A stretch of DNA of 64,000 nt from Corticibacter populi. Its GTDB lineage: Bacteria > Pseudomonadota > Gammaproteobacteria > Burkholderiales > Burkholderiaceae_C. Below the pieces are notes generated by a model. The model saw only the letters and a list, made by a program, of their open reading frames with translations. It was not told the origin of the DNA and did not search any database. Each line of letters starts with the position of its first letter. Position 1 is the stretch's first letter. This document shows, piece by piece, positions 11,246 to 19,856 of this stretch. The position numbers were made by a program, and so were the translations under genes. Where the stretch lies: contig NZ_SGWR01000004.1 in NCBI RefSeq assembly GCF_004217315.1, forward strand, positions 268,718 to 332,717. Direction: 5' to 3'.

Positions 11246-12184
11246 TCACTGGTTGAAGATCCAGCCGCCGTCCTCGCGCCGCGCCGCGCCGCTTCGCACG
11301 AGGTCGGCCAGCAGGTCGTCGAGCCAGCCATCGGGGTCGGTGGCGGCCCCACCGGCCGCGGCAGCAGCATTTCCGCCCATCAACAGCCGCAGTCGCCCGA
11401 AGTAGGGCAATTGCGCCACCCATTGGCCAAGCGCGTCGCGGTGGATGCGCTGCCACTCCAGCAGCTTGAACTTGAGCAGGGCCTTGGCGGCGTAGTGGGC
11501 GTGGCGGGCCGGGTTTTGCGCGAAGGCGTCCAGGCGGCGATGCGCGGTGGCGAGTGCGGCCGCGACCTCGGTGAAAGGCGCGCCATGGCCGGGGATGATG
11601 TGCAGCGGCTGCAGGCGCTCGATGGCGTCCAGCGTGGCCGCCATGACGTCGAAGGCCTGCACGCCGTCGAGCTCGGGGAAGATCACGCCAAAGCCGTGCT
11701 GCCACAGCGCATCGGCGGAGATGAGCGTGCGCGAGGCGGGCTCGAACAGCACCACCATGTCCGGGTCGTGGCCCGGTGCGGCATGCACCTGCCAGTGGGC
11801 ATCGCCCAGCGGCAGTTCATCGCCGCCCTGCAGCGTGGCGGTGAAGCCAAAGCGCGGGCATTGCTGACCGGTGGCGGCAAAACTCAGCGCGGTCTCGTCC
11901 CAGTCGGCGACAGCCGCTGCGCTGGCGGCCGGAATCCGTGTGGCGCAACCCGGCCAATGCTGTTGCAGCGCCAGATTGCCGCCGCAGTGGTCGCTGTGCA
12001 GGTGGGTGTTGACGATGGCGTGCAGGGGCGCTTCCTGCAGGGCTTGCTGCACCAGCGCCAAGGTTTGCGCCGCGTGGCTGGCGTAGCCGGTATCGATCAG
12101 CGCGTTGCCGTGGCGGCCGCGCAGCAGGATGTTGTTGGACGAGAGCCAGCCGCGCTCGAAGACGATGGGCGGATGGGCTGGCAT
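11246..12184 (-). CDS. MBL-fold metallo-hydrolase
   Basis: Predicted 312-residue metallo-beta-lactamase-fold hydrolase. The metal-binding HxHxDH motif is explicit ([11 protein letters not shown]), with further ligands in [18 protein letters not shown] and [10 protein letters not shown]. This resembles glyoxalase II-like/LACTB2-like hydrolases; the substrate cannot be told. It starts 28 bp after the trpG stop on the same strand, so it is probably the distal gene of the trpE cluster and occupies the place where trpD would be expected. The start at 12184 was chosen over an open frame reaching 12451 because that region codes for trpG in another frame. Confidence 0.88.
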   Translation of the reverse strand: MPAHPPIVFERGWLSSNNILLRGRHGNALIDTGYASHAAQTLALVQQALQEAPLHAIVNTHLHSDHCGGNLALQQHWPGCATRIPAASAAAVADWDETALSFAATGQQCPRFGFTATLQGGDELPLGDAHWQVHAAPGHDPDMVVLFEPASRTLISADALWQHGFGVIFPELDGVQAFDVMAATLDAIERLQPLHIIPGHGAPFTEVAAALATAHRRLDAFAQNPARHAHYAAKALLKFKLLEWQRIHRDALGQWVAQLPYFGRLRLLMGGNAAAAAGGAATDPDGWLDDLLADLVRSGAARREDGGWIFNQ

Positions 12185-12212
12185 GGGGGCAGGCGCTTGG
12201 AGACGGCGGCCT

Positions 12213-12797
12213 TCAGGCGGGTTGCGCCACCGGGGCTTCCAGAAAGTTCTTGAGCATGGCGTGGCCATGCTCGGTGAGGATGCTCTCCGGATGGAACTGC
12301 ACGCCCTCGATGGGCAGGTGCCGGTGGCGCACCCCCATGATCTCGCCATCGTCGGTCCAGGCGGTGATCTCCAGCGCTTCGGGCAGGCTGGCGCGTTCGA
12401 TCGACAGCGAATGGTAGCGATTGACGGTGAACTGGCGCGGCAGATTGGCAAACACGCCCTGCTGGATGGTGGTGATGCGGCTGGTCTTGCCGTGCATCAG
12501 CTCCTGCGCACGGATGATGGTGCCGCCGAAGGCCGCACCGATGCTCTGGTGGCCCAGGCACACGCCGAGGATCGGCAGGCGGCCGGCGAAGTGGCGGATC
12601 GCCGCGATGGAGATGCCCGCCTCGGCCGGCGAGCAGGGGCCGGGCGAGATGACCAGGCGATCGGGGGCGAGCGTCTCGATCTGTTCGAGCGTGATCTCGT
12701 CGTTGCGATGGACCTCGACATCGGCACCGAGCTCGCCGAAGTACTGCACGATGTTATAGGTGAAGCTGTCGTAGTTGTCGATCATCAGGACCCGCAT
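12213..12797 (-). CDS. trpG: Anthranilate synthase glutaminase subunit TrpG
   Basis: Class I glutamine amidotransferase of 194 residues that supplies ammonia to TrpE. The catalytic nucleophile is Cys80 in [11 protein letters not shown], and the His/Glu pair is in GVQFHPESI. The N terminus ([18 protein letters not shown]-like) is typical, and AGGAG lies about eight bases before the ATG. It is fourth in trpE-aroQ-lipoprotein-trpG. Unusually, it is followed by an MBL-fold hydrolase rather than trpD and trpC. A PabA role in folate synthesis cannot be excluded, since TrpG/PabA are often shared. Confidence 0.95.
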   Translation of the reverse strand: MRVLMIDNYDSFTYNIVQYFGELGADVEVHRNDEITLEQIETLAPDRLVISPGPCSPAEAGISIAAIRHFAGRLPILGVCLGHQSIGAAFGGTIIRAQELMHGKTSRITTIQQGVFANLPRQFTVNRYHSLSIERASLPEALEITAWTDDGEIMGVRHRHLPIEGVQFHPESILTEHGHAMLKNFLEAPVAQPA

Positions 12798-12856
12798 GGG
12801 CGCTCTCCTGGTTGGGCGATGGATGGCGATGCCGTGGCGGCGGCTTTGGGCCGGGG

Positions 12857-13435
12857 TCAGCGCGGCTGGCTGCTGGTGTTGGTGATCAGCGTGCGGATGT
12901 CGGTGGGCCAGGCGAAATCGGCCTGCGGCTCCTCGAACACCTGTTGCTGGCCCTGGTGCAGCAGCCAGACGCGGATGCTGTCCGATTCGGGCTCCAGGGC
13001 GATGGCCACGGCCTCCTCGCCGCCCATGTGGGCGCGGTTGCCGGTGACAAACAGTACGCCGTGCTCGGCCTGCAGCGGCGCGGCCACCTGCAGGTTCAGC
13101 AGGGCCACCGGGTAGGCGGTGCCCAGCAGTTGCTGCAGGCGTGCGCGCAGGCCTGCCTCCTGCAGGTAGGGCACGTCGTGCGGGTAGGCGCCGACATGGC
13201 TTTGCAGCGCGACCCAGTCGATGGCAGGGCTGTGCACGGCGTTTCGCGGTGCCTGCTGCGTCTGTTGCCCGGAAGCTGGACCGGCTGCCGTGGTGGCACC
13301 GGTGCCGGTATCCGGCTCGGCCGGACCCGAGCCGCTCTGGCAGCCGGCGAGCGCGGCAGTCAGGACCAACACCAGGGCCGCTGTGCGGCCCGTGGGGCGA
13401 TGGGCGCGATGGAGGGGGAGGGAATACGGGTGCAT
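12857..13435 (-). CDS. Hypothetical lipoprotein within the trp cluster
   Basis: Predicted 192-residue lipoprotein. The signal core [14 protein letters not shown] ends in a lipobox (LAGC), then a Gly/Thr/Ala-rich linker. The folded part ([20 protein letters not shown] onward) does not match a family I can name. AGGAG sits about seven bases before the ATG at 13435. It is inserted between the chorismate mutase gene (29 bp upstream) and trpG (59 bp downstream), and so is probably cotranscribed. Its link to tryptophan synthesis is positional only. Confidence 0.75.
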   Translation of the reverse strand: MHPYSLPLHRAHRPTGRTAALVLVLTAALAGCQSGSGPAEPDTGTGATTAAGPASGQQTQQAPRNAVHSPAIDWVALQSHVGAYPHDVPYLQEAGLRARLQQLLGTAYPVALLNLQVAAPLQAEHGVLFVTGNRAHMGGEEAVAIALEPESDSIRVWLLHQGQQQVFEEPQADFAWPTDIRTLITNTSSQPR

Positions 13436-13464
13436 GGCGTGCTCCTGGGTGGGATCGGGGAGGC

Positions 13465-13806
13465 TCATGTCTGGGTTGCTCCGGCGCGCAGGCGGGCGAA
13501 TTCCTCATGCTCGAAGGCAATGTAGGCTTCCATCATGCTGCGGTAGATGGCCTCGATGACATCGGGGTTGCCGCCTTCGGCGGCTGCGCGTTCGCGCACG
13601 CGTGCGACGATGAATTCGATGCGTTTCTCGTCGCGCACCTGGTTCTCGCTGGCCTTGATGCGGGCGGCCTGCGTCATGTAGCCGCCGCGCTCGACCAGCA
13701 GCGGCACCAGGATGTCGTCGAGCGCGTCCACGCGCGCGCGCACCTCCTGCATGCTGCTGCAATGGGCGGTCTTCTCGATGGCCTTGGTGGTCTTGCTGCT
13801 GCTCAT
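13465..13806 (-). CDS. Chorismate mutase, AroQ class
   Basis: All-helical 113-residue chorismate mutase converting chorismate to prephenate. Recognisable positions are [19 protein letters not shown] (first helix with the substrate arginine), YMTQAARIK (Arg and Lys ligands) and [21 protein letters not shown]. Its ATG overlaps the trpE stop in ATGA, so it is translationally coupled to trpE. Placing the Phe/Tyr branch enzyme inside a tryptophan operon is a known Burkholderiales arrangement. The ATG at 13806 is preferred over the longer frame to 13878, which is within trpE. Confidence 0.9.
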   Translation of the reverse strand: MSSSKTTKAIEKTAHCSSMQEVRARVDALDDILVPLLVERGGYMTQAARIKASENQVRDEKRIEFIVARVRERAAAEGGNPDVIEAIYRSMMEAYIAFEHEEFARLRAGATQT

Positions 13807-15326
13807 GATTCGAATCCTTCCTCGACGAGTTCGGCCGCGCGCAGCAGCGCGCGGGCCTTGTGCTCGGTCTCGCGCCATTCCATCTCGGGCACCGAGTCGG
13901 CCACCACGCCGGCGGCGGCCTGCACGTACAGGGTCTGGCCCTTGATGACGCCGGTGCGGATGGCGATGGCCACGTCCATGTCGCCGGCATAGCTGATGTA
14001 GCCGCAGGCGCCGCCATAGAGGCCGCGCTTGACGGGTTCGAGCTGGTCGATCAGTTCCATGGCATGCACCTTGGGGGCGCCGGTGAGCGTGCCGGCCGGG
14101 AAGGTGGCGCGCAGCACGTCCATGCTGTCCATGCCGGGCTGCAGGATGCCCTCGACATTGCTGACGATGTGCATCACGTGGCTGTAGCGCTCGACCACGA
14201 AGGCCTCGGTGACCTTGACCGAGCCGACCTCGGCGATGCGGCCGATGTCGTTGCGTGCCAGGTCGATCAGCATGACGTGCTCGGCGCGCTCCTTCGGGTC
14301 ATGGATCAGCTCTTCCTCGGCGGCCTTGTCGGCCTCGGGCGTGGCGCCGCGCGGGCGCGTGCCGGCCAGTGGCCGGATGGTGACCTTCTCGCCGGCCGGG
14401 GTGTGTTCCTGCCGTACCAGGATCTCGGGGCTGGAGCCGACCACGTGGAAGTCGCTGCCGGCCTCGTCCGCACCGCTGAAGTTGTAGAAGTACATGTACG
14501 GGCTCGGGTTGAGCGTGCGCAGCGAGCGGTACAGCGACAGCGGGCTTTGCGTGAAAGGCCGCTCGATGCGCTGGCCGACCTGTACCTGCATGAAATCGCC
14601 GGCGAAGATCAGCTCCTTGGCGCGCTCGACCGACTGCAGGTAGTCGGCCTTGGCGAAGTGCCGCACCGGAGCATGGCTGGCGCTGGGATGGATGGCGGGC
14701 GCGACGACCGGCTGGCGCAGCCGCTCGCGCAGTTCGTCCAGGCGTTCGCAGGCGCGTGCATGGGCGTTCGGCGCGGCCGGGTCGGCATAGACCAGCAGGT
14801 ACAGGCGACCCGAGAGGTTGTCGATCACCGCCACTTCGTCGGTGTGCAGCAGCAGGATGTCGGGCAGGTGCAGGTCGTCGGGCGGGCAGCTGTGTTCGAG
14901 CTTCTTCTCGATGTGCCGCACCGTGTCGTAGCCGAAATAGCCGGCCAGGCCGCCGGCAAAGCGCGGCATGCCTGGGCGCAGCGCGACCTTGAAACGCCGC
15001 TGGTAGGCGGCGATGACCTCCAGCGGATTGCCCGCATGGGTCTCGGCCACCTCGCCATCGGTGACGATTTCGGTGCGGGCGGCGGCGCCGAAGCCACTGG
15101 CGCGCAGCCATGTGCGCGCGGGCAGGCCGATGAAGCTGTAGCGGCCGAAGCGCTCGCCGCCCACCACCGATTCGAGCAGGAAGCTGTTCCTGCCGCCATC
15201 CTGTGCATGGGCCAGCTTGAGGTAGAGCGAGAGCGGGGTTTCGAGGTCGGCGAAGGCCTGGGCCATCACGGGGATGCGGTTGTAGCCTTCACGCGCGAGG
15301 CGTTGGAATTCGGGTTCGGTGATCAC
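13803..15326 (-). CDS. trpE: Anthranilate synthase component I TrpE
   Basis: Chorismate-utilising enzyme of 507 residues, first step of tryptophan synthesis with TrpG. The feedback-inhibition motif (FLLESVVGGERFGRYSF), IRPLAGTRPRG, FPAGTLTGAPKVHAMELID and GLYGGACGYISYAGDMD are all visible. I use a GTG start at 15326: similarity begins at ITEPEFQRLA, and AGGA lies about nine bases upstream, whereas ATG codons further upstream give Arg/Pro-rich nonsense. A perfect 20-bp palindrome lies just upstream of the ribosome binding site. It heads trpE-aroQ-lipoprotein-trpG. Confidence 0.95.
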   Translation of the reverse strand: MITEPEFQRLAREGYNRIPVMAQAFADLETPLSLYLKLAHAQDGGRNSFLLESVVGGERFGRYSFIGLPARTWLRASGFGAAARTEIVTDGEVAETHAGNPLEVIAAYQRRFKVALRPGMPRFAGGLAGYFGYDTVRHIEKKLEHSCPPDDLHLPDILLLHTDEVAVIDNLSGRLYLLVYADPAAPNAHARACERLDELRERLRQPVVAPAIHPSASHAPVRHFAKADYLQSVERAKELIFAGDFMQVQVGQRIERPFTQSPLSLYRSLRTLNPSPYMYFYNFSGADEAGSDFHVVGSSPEILVRQEHTPAGEKVTIRPLAGTRPRGATPEADKAAEEELIHDPKERAEHVMLIDLARNDIGRIAEVGSVKVTEAFVVERYSHVMHIVSNVEGILQPGMDSMDVLRATFPAGTLTGAPKVHAMELIDQLEPVKRGLYGGACGYISYAGDMDVAIAIRTGVIKGQTLYVQAAAGVVADSVPEMEWRETEHKARALLRAAELVEEGFES

Positions 15327-15345
15327 GAGGGGCTTTCCTGAGGCC

Positions 15346-15365
15346 CGGGGCCGGCGCCGGCCCCG
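15346..15365. promoter_or_regulatory. 20-bp GC palindrome upstream of trpE
   Basis: The core GGGGCCGGCGCCGGCCCC (15347-15364), plus one flanking C/G pair, is a perfect palindrome 20 bases before the trpE GTG and immediately before its ribosome binding site. There is no T tract, so it is not a simple terminator. It could be an RNA hairpin controlling translation or a protein site; in a GC-rich genome it may also be incidental. No tryptophan-rich leader ORF was found in 15327-15574. Confidence 0.45.
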
Positions 15366-15574
15366 CAGGTTTATCCGGGGGTGAGCCATTCGCAGCCGCG
15401 GCGGGCGGGCTCTCGAAGGGCAAGCGGGTGCGCGCATGGGTTGGGGCGCGCGGGAGGGCGGTCAGCGTGGCGGCTTGCGCCAGGGCCAAGCCTCCTGGCA
15501 TGCGCTGCCTGCGTGCGGGACGCTCGATTCGCTGGGGATAAACATGCGCGCTAGTGTAGCAAATGGCTGGCCTG

Positions 15575-16195
15575 TCAAGGCGCTACCAGCGGCACTTCGG
15601 GCTCGCCGGGATTGAGCGCCTCGGTCAGCGGCGGGCCGGGGGGCACGGCGGCTGAGGCAGGGCTGTCGGCCAGGTAGCTCTCCAGCAGCGAGAAGAAGCG
15701 TTTGTAGAGGCTGGGTTTGGTGAGGGTGACGCTGCCGACCTTGATCAGCGAGTCATCCTCGGACTTGATGGGCACCGACAGCGAGCCGAGCACGCTCACG
15801 CCCAGCGACGCGGAGGAGTTGGTCTTGCGCAGCGCATAGAGCTGCTGCACGGCGCTGACGAACACCGAGCTGGTCTGGTCCGGGTTGGACACGCAGGTGA
15901 CGTTGAATTCCACCTCGTAGTGGTGGTCGCGGGTTTGCTGGAAGTGCTTGCGTGCGGCCACCGTGGTGGGCGTGGCGGCCGTGATCAGGTAGGCCTGGCT
16001 GAGCAGGGCGCGCCGAGCCGCTTCGCAGGCCGCTTCGGGGCCGCTTTCATAACTGCGCGAGAAAGTACTCGAATCGGCGAAGGCGGTTTCGGCGACGTTG
16101 AACGAACCGGGCTCGCCCGGTTGCGTGGCGCAGCCGCCCGCCAGCAGGGCGCTGGCTGCCACCATGGGGTAAAGCGCAAGCCTCAGGGAACGCAT
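15575..16195 (-). CDS. DUF2242-family lipoprotein
   Basis: Predicted 206-residue lipoprotein starting MRSLRLALYPMVAASALLAG with the lipobox LAGGC. The body matches what I know of DUF2242 proteins of Burkholderiales: CEAARRALLSQAYLIT, YEVEFNVTC, NSSASLGVSVLGSLSVP and a C-terminal FFSLLESYL. Function is unknown. The start at 16195 is chosen because the signal peptide begins there; the frame is open further upstream to 16492 without recognisable character. It is followed by the trpE upstream region on the same strand. Confidence 0.82.
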   Translation of the reverse strand: MRSLRLALYPMVAASALLAGGCATQPGEPGSFNVAETAFADSSTFSRSYESGPEAACEAARRALLSQAYLITAATPTTVAARKHFQQTRDHHYEVEFNVTCVSNPDQTSSVFVSAVQQLYALRKTNSSASLGVSVLGSLSVPIKSEDDSLIKVGSVTLTKPSLYKRFFSLLESYLADSPASAAVPPGPPLTEALNPGEPEVPLVAP

Positions 16196-16679
16196 GGTAT
16201 GCACGACAAACTTCACATGGGCGGGGCCTGGCGCTTGCCGGGCCCCTTGGTTGATTCGGGTTGATGGAGGGAGGTCGTCCGGTGGTTTCTGGTTCGGATG
16301 CGGACGCCGGGGGGCGTTGCTGCTTCGGACTGCCTCTTTCGAAACCGGTTCCATCATAGAGGTTTCCCGCATGAGCGGTTGTGAGAAAAAGTCCAATGCG
16401 GTGTGCTGGCAGGGCCTCTGCGCGTGCCGTGGGCCAGACGCATTTTGATTCTTGTGTGCAGCGGGCCCGATACTCCGCTTCCTGCGTGCCAACGGTGGAA
16501 AGGCAGGTCAGGCAGGTCAGGCAGGTCGCCCGCAGGTTCTGACGACGCGCCGGTGTTCTGGAACAATACCCTGCCTCGCAGCGCGGCGCTGTGATCGCGG
16601 CATTGACCATCTGCCGTTCTCGCTGTCTTCGCCGTGCCCACCGCTCCCTGTAAACAGGTTTTGAGAGTTCTCGACGTCC
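16196..16679. other. Intergenic region between DUF2242 lipoprotein and MFS gene
   Basis: This 484-bp stretch separates divergent genes. It contains a 9-bp tandem repeat at 16501-16527. Open frames here lack codon bias or family similarity. I see no tRNA, no clear hairpin terminator and no confident promoter; both genes presumably start transcription inside it. Confidence 0.5.
16501..16527. repeat. 9-bp tandem repeat, three copies
   Basis: AGGCAGGTC occurs three times head to tail without mismatch, about 150 bp before the MFS start codon. It is one of several short tandem repeats upstream of plus-strand genes in this window. Confidence 0.85.
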
Positions 16680-17915
16680 ATGTCCGCTTCCACACTGACC
16701 GAAAGCGCCCCATTGCGCAGTGATGCCCGGGTCATCAGCCTGGTCGGGCTGGTGCATGCCAGCAGCCATTTCAGCCAGCTGGTGCTGCCGCCGCTGCTGC
16801 CTTGGCTGCACGGGGAATTCGGCATCGGGTATGCCGCGCTGGGCTCGGTGCTGACGGTGTTCTTCGTGGTCTCCTGCGTGGTGCAGGCGCTCTCGGGCTT
16901 CGTGGTCGACCGTCATGGCGCCCGTCCGGTGCTGTATGGCGGCATGGCGCTGATGGCGCTGGGCATCGTGGGTTTTGCCCTGGCACAATCGTTCTGGATG
17001 CTGGTGGCGGCCGCCATCGTCACCGGCATGGGCAATGGCGTCTTCCACCCGGCCGATTTCACGCTGCTCAATCGCAAGGTCAGCCCGGCCCGGCTCGGCC
17101 ATGCCTACAGCGTGCATGGCATCACCGGCAGCCTGGGCTGGGCGGCGGCACCGGCGCTGGTGGTGCCGCTGGCGCAACTCTGGGGCTGGCGCCTGGCCTT
17201 GCTGGCGGCCGCCGGGGTGGTGGTGGCCATCCTGCTGGTGGCGTGCAGGGGCCGTGGGGTGTTGGCTGATGAGTTGGCCGAGGCCCCGGCGCGTGCGCCG
17301 GCCGCGTCTGCTCTGGCTGCGGCCGAGGCGCCACTGGCGTTCCTGCGCCTGCCGGCGGTGTGGGTCTGCATGGGGTTCTTTTTTCTCTACGCGGTGGTGC
17401 TCAGCGTCGTGCAGACTTTTGCGGCGCCGGCGGCGGAGCGGCTGCACGCCATGCCGCAGACTTGGCTGGGCCTGTGCGTGACGCTCTACATGGTGGCGCT
17501 GGCGGTGGGGATGGTGGCGGGCGGCTTCCTGGTGCAGCGCGACTGGCCGGCCGAGCGCATCGTCGGCACGGGCTTCGGGGTGGCCGCCATGTTTGCGGTG
17601 GCCATGGCGCTGGCGCCGCTGCCGGCGGCCAGCGTGCCGTTGGTCTTCGTGCTGATGGGTCTGGTCAGCGGGCTGGCCGGGCCCTCGCGCGACATGCTGG
17701 TCAAGCAATCGACGCCGCTGCATGCCAGCGGCCGCGTCTATGGCGTGGTGTATGCGGGGCTGGACATCGGCCAGGCGCTGGCACCGCTGGTGTTCGGCTG
17801 GGTGATGGATCATGGGCACCATCAGGTCATCTGGCTGGGTCTGGCGGCCGTGCAACTGAGCCTGATCGGCAGCGCCGCGGCGGTGGCGGGCCTGCGGCGA
17901 GTGCCACAGGCCTGA
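16680..17915 (+). CDS. MFS transporter, fosmidomycin-resistance (Fsr)-like
   Basis: Inner-membrane major facilitator protein of 411 residues with about 12 hydrophobic segments. The opening (LVGLVHASSHFSQLVLPPLL) and GIGYAALGSVLTVFFVVSC resemble Fsr/YajR-type drug exporters, and the motif A region reads FVVDRHGARPVL. VFHPADFTLLNRKV and HAYSVHGITGSLGWA are also typical of the Fsr group. Substrate is unknown. No strong ribosome binding site is visible before 16680. It ends 117 bp before the YejB-like gene. Confidence 0.85.
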   Translation: MSASTLTESAPLRSDARVISLVGLVHASSHFSQLVLPPLLPWLHGEFGIGYAALGSVLTVFFVVSCVVQALSGFVVDRHGARPVLYGGMALMALGIVGFALAQSFWMLVAAAIVTGMGNGVFHPADFTLLNRKVSPARLGHAYSVHGITGSLGWAAAPALVVPLAQLWGWRLALLAAAGVVVAILLVACRGRGVLADELAEAPARAPAASALAAAEAPLAFLRLPAVWVCMGFFFLYAVVLSVVQTFAAPAAERLHAMPQTWLGLCVTLYMVALAVGMVAGGFLVQRDWPAERIVGTGFGVAAMFAVAMALAPLPAASVPLVFVLMGLVSGLAGPSRDMLVKQSTPLHASGRVYGVVYAGLDIGQALAPLVFGWVMDHGHHQVIWLGLAAVQLSLIGSAAAVAGLRRVPQA

Positions 17916-17956
17916 ATGCGGAGACGCCGCACGCCGCTGCATATGATGTTAGTCTT

Positions 17957-17998
17957 GCTGACGCTGACGCTGACGCTGACGCTGACGCTGCCGCTGCC
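17957..17998. repeat. Hexanucleotide tandem repeat upstream of the YejB-like gene
   Basis: Five perfect copies of GCTGAC (17957-17986) followed by two GCTGCC (17987-17998). The array lies 34 bp before the ATG at 18033. A TATGAT -10-like hexamer is just upstream (17942-17947), so the repeat would lie in the transcribed leader. Confidence 0.92.
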
Positions 17999-18032
17999 GC
18001 CGGGCGCGGCCTGAACAACATCTGGAGTCGCC

Positions 18033-19061
18033 ATGCTGGGCTACATCCTCAAACGCCTTCTGCTGATGATTCCCACGCTGCTGGGGGTGCTGCTGTTCAC
18101 CTTCGTGATCGTGCAGTTCGTGCCGGGCGGGCCGGTCGAACAGTATCTGGCCGAGTCGCGCGCGGGCCCGGGCGGCGCCGAGACGGGCGGCTTCAGCTAC
18201 CGCGGCGGCGAGGGAGTGGATGCGCGGCGGCTCGAGGAAATCAAGGCGCTCTATGGCTTCGACAAGCCCGCGCACGAGCGCTTCCTGCAGATGCTCGGGC
18301 AGTTCGCGCGCTTCGATCTGGGCCGCAGCTTCATGCACAACAAGGACGTCTGGCAGCTCATCAAGGAAAAGCTGCCGGTCTCCATCAGCCTGGGCCTCTG
18401 GACCTTCTTCATCAGTTACCTGATCGCGGTGCCGCTGGGGGTGGCCAAGGCGGTGCGCGCCGGCAGCCGCTTCGATTTCGTCACCACGTTGCTGGTGCTG
18501 GTCGGCTATGCAGTGCCGGGATTCGTGCTGGGGGTGATCCTGCTGGTGGTCTTCGGCGGCCAGCTCGAATGGTTCCCGCTGCGCGGCCTGACTTCGCCCG
18601 GTTGGGAAGAGATGGGCTGGGGCCAGCGTGTCGCCGACTACCTCTGGCACATTGCGCTGCCGGTGACGGCGATGGTCGCCGGCAGCTTTGCCGTGACCAC
18701 ACTGCTGACCAAGAACGCGGTGCTCGAGGAAATCCGCAAGCAGTACGTGCTGACTGCCTACGCCAAAGGGCTGGACCAGCGCCAGGTACTGTGGGGACAT
18801 GTGTTCCGCAACGCGCTGATCCCGATTGTCACGGGCTTTCCGGCCGCCTTCATCGGCGCCTTCTTCGCCGGTTCACTGCTGATCGAGACGCTCTTCACGC
18901 TCGATGGCCTGGGCCTGCTGGGCTATGAGAGCATCATCCGCCGCGACTATCCCGTCGTACTTGGAACGCTCCACCTTTTCACGCTGATAGGCCTTCTCAC
19001 CAAGCTGGTCAGCGATCTCTGCTACGTGTGGGTGGACCCGCGCGTGAAATTCGATGGATGA
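18033..19061 (+). CDS. yejB: YejB-like peptide/microcin C ABC transporter permease
   Basis: Inner-membrane permease of 342 residues. The DppB/OppB-type N terminus (MLGYILKRLLLMIPTLLGVL) and FTFVIVQFVPGGPVEQ are followed by the long periplasmic segment typical of YejB. The EAA-type loop is in KGLDQRQVLWGHVFRNALIP and the end is LCYVWVDPRVKFDG. GGAG lies about seven bases upstream of the ATG. YejB normally works with receptor YejA, second permease YejE and ATPase YejF; none is next to it here, the next gene being a glutathione transferase. It is intact by length, so either its partners are elsewhere or it is a relic. Confidence 0.9.
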   Translation: MLGYILKRLLLMIPTLLGVLLFTFVIVQFVPGGPVEQYLAESRAGPGGAETGGFSYRGGEGVDARRLEEIKALYGFDKPAHERFLQMLGQFARFDLGRSFMHNKDVWQLIKEKLPVSISLGLWTFFISYLIAVPLGVAKAVRAGSRFDFVTTLLVLVGYAVPGFVLGVILLVVFGGQLEWFPLRGLTSPGWEEMGWGQRVADYLWHIALPVTAMVAGSFAVTTLLTKNAVLEEIRKQYVLTAYAKGLDQRQVLWGHVFRNALIPIVTGFPAAFIGAFFAGSLLIETLFTLDGLGLLGYESIIRRDYPVVLGTLHLFTLIGLLTKLVSDLCYVWVDPRVKFDG

Positions 19062-19065
19062 AACC

Positions 19066-19785
19066 ATGATGAGTGCACTCCCCCCGCTGGACGCTTTTCC
19101 GATCACCCGCAAATGGCCGGCGCGGCATCCGGATCACATCCAGCTCTATTCGCTGGCCACGCCCAATGGCGTCAAGGTCTCGATCGCGCTGGAGGAGCTG
19201 GGCCTGCCTTATGAGGCGCACAAGGTCGATTTCGCCACCAACGACCAGCTCAGCCCCGAGTTCCTGTCGCTGAACCCGAACAACAAGATCCCGGCCATCA
19301 TCGACCCCGCCGGCCCTGGTGGGCGGCCGCTGGGCCTGTTCGAGACCGGCGCCATCCTGATCTATCTGGCCGACAAGACGGGCCGACTGCTGCCGGCCGA
19401 TGTGGCGCTGCGCTACCAGGGCATCCAGTGGCTCATGTGGCAGATGGGGGGTGTCGGGCCGATGTTCGGCCAGCTCGGCTTCTTCCACCGGTTCGCCGGC
19501 AAGGACTGGGAAGACAAGCGTCCGCTGAGTCGCTACGTGGCCGAGAGCCGCCGCCTGCTGGGCGTGCTCGACGGTCACCTGCAGGGGCGCGACTGGATGC
19601 TGGGCCAGGGTGAGGACGCCTACTCGATCGCCGACATCGCCATCTTCCCGTGGGTGCGCAACCTGGTGGGCTTCTATGGTGCCGGTGACCTGGTGGGTTT
19701 TGGCGATTTCGCCAACGTGCAGCACGTGCTCGATGCCTTCGTCGTCCGTCCGGCCGTGCAGCGCGGCCTCGCCGTGCCACGTTGA
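19066..19785 (+). CDS. Glutathione transferase, YghU/Nu-class type
   Basis: Cytosolic 239-residue glutathione S-transferase-like protein. The thioredoxin-fold half contains LYSLATPNGVKVSIALEELG and the cis-proline region NNKIPAIIDP, then LFETGAILIYLADKTGRLLP; the helical half contains WLMWQMGGVGPMFGQLGFFH. These are marks of YghU/Ure2p-like disulfide-bond oxidoreductases. GGATG seven bases upstream favours the ATG at 19066; one at 19054 overlaps the yejB stop and one at 19069 is also possible. It is probably cotranscribed with yejB. Confidence 0.9.
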   Translation: MMSALPPLDAFPITRKWPARHPDHIQLYSLATPNGVKVSIALEELGLPYEAHKVDFATNDQLSPEFLSLNPNNKIPAIIDPAGPGGRPLGLFETGAILIYLADKTGRLLPADVALRYQGIQWLMWQMGGVGPMFGQLGFFHRFAGKDWEDKRPLSRYVAESRRLLGVLDGHLQGRDWMLGQGEDAYSIADIAIFPWVRNLVGFYGAGDLVGFGDFANVQHVLDAFVVRPAVQRGLAVPR

Positions 19786-19856
19786 TTGGTGCGGTGCATC
19801 ATGCGGTCGCGCAGCCCATACAATGTGCCGCATACCAACTTCGGGCGGGAGCAGGC

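Noticed and set aside
15366-15574. Possible Trp leader peptide and attenuator before trpE
   Set aside because: The short minus-strand ORFs there have no tandem Trp codons, and there is no hairpin followed by a T tract.
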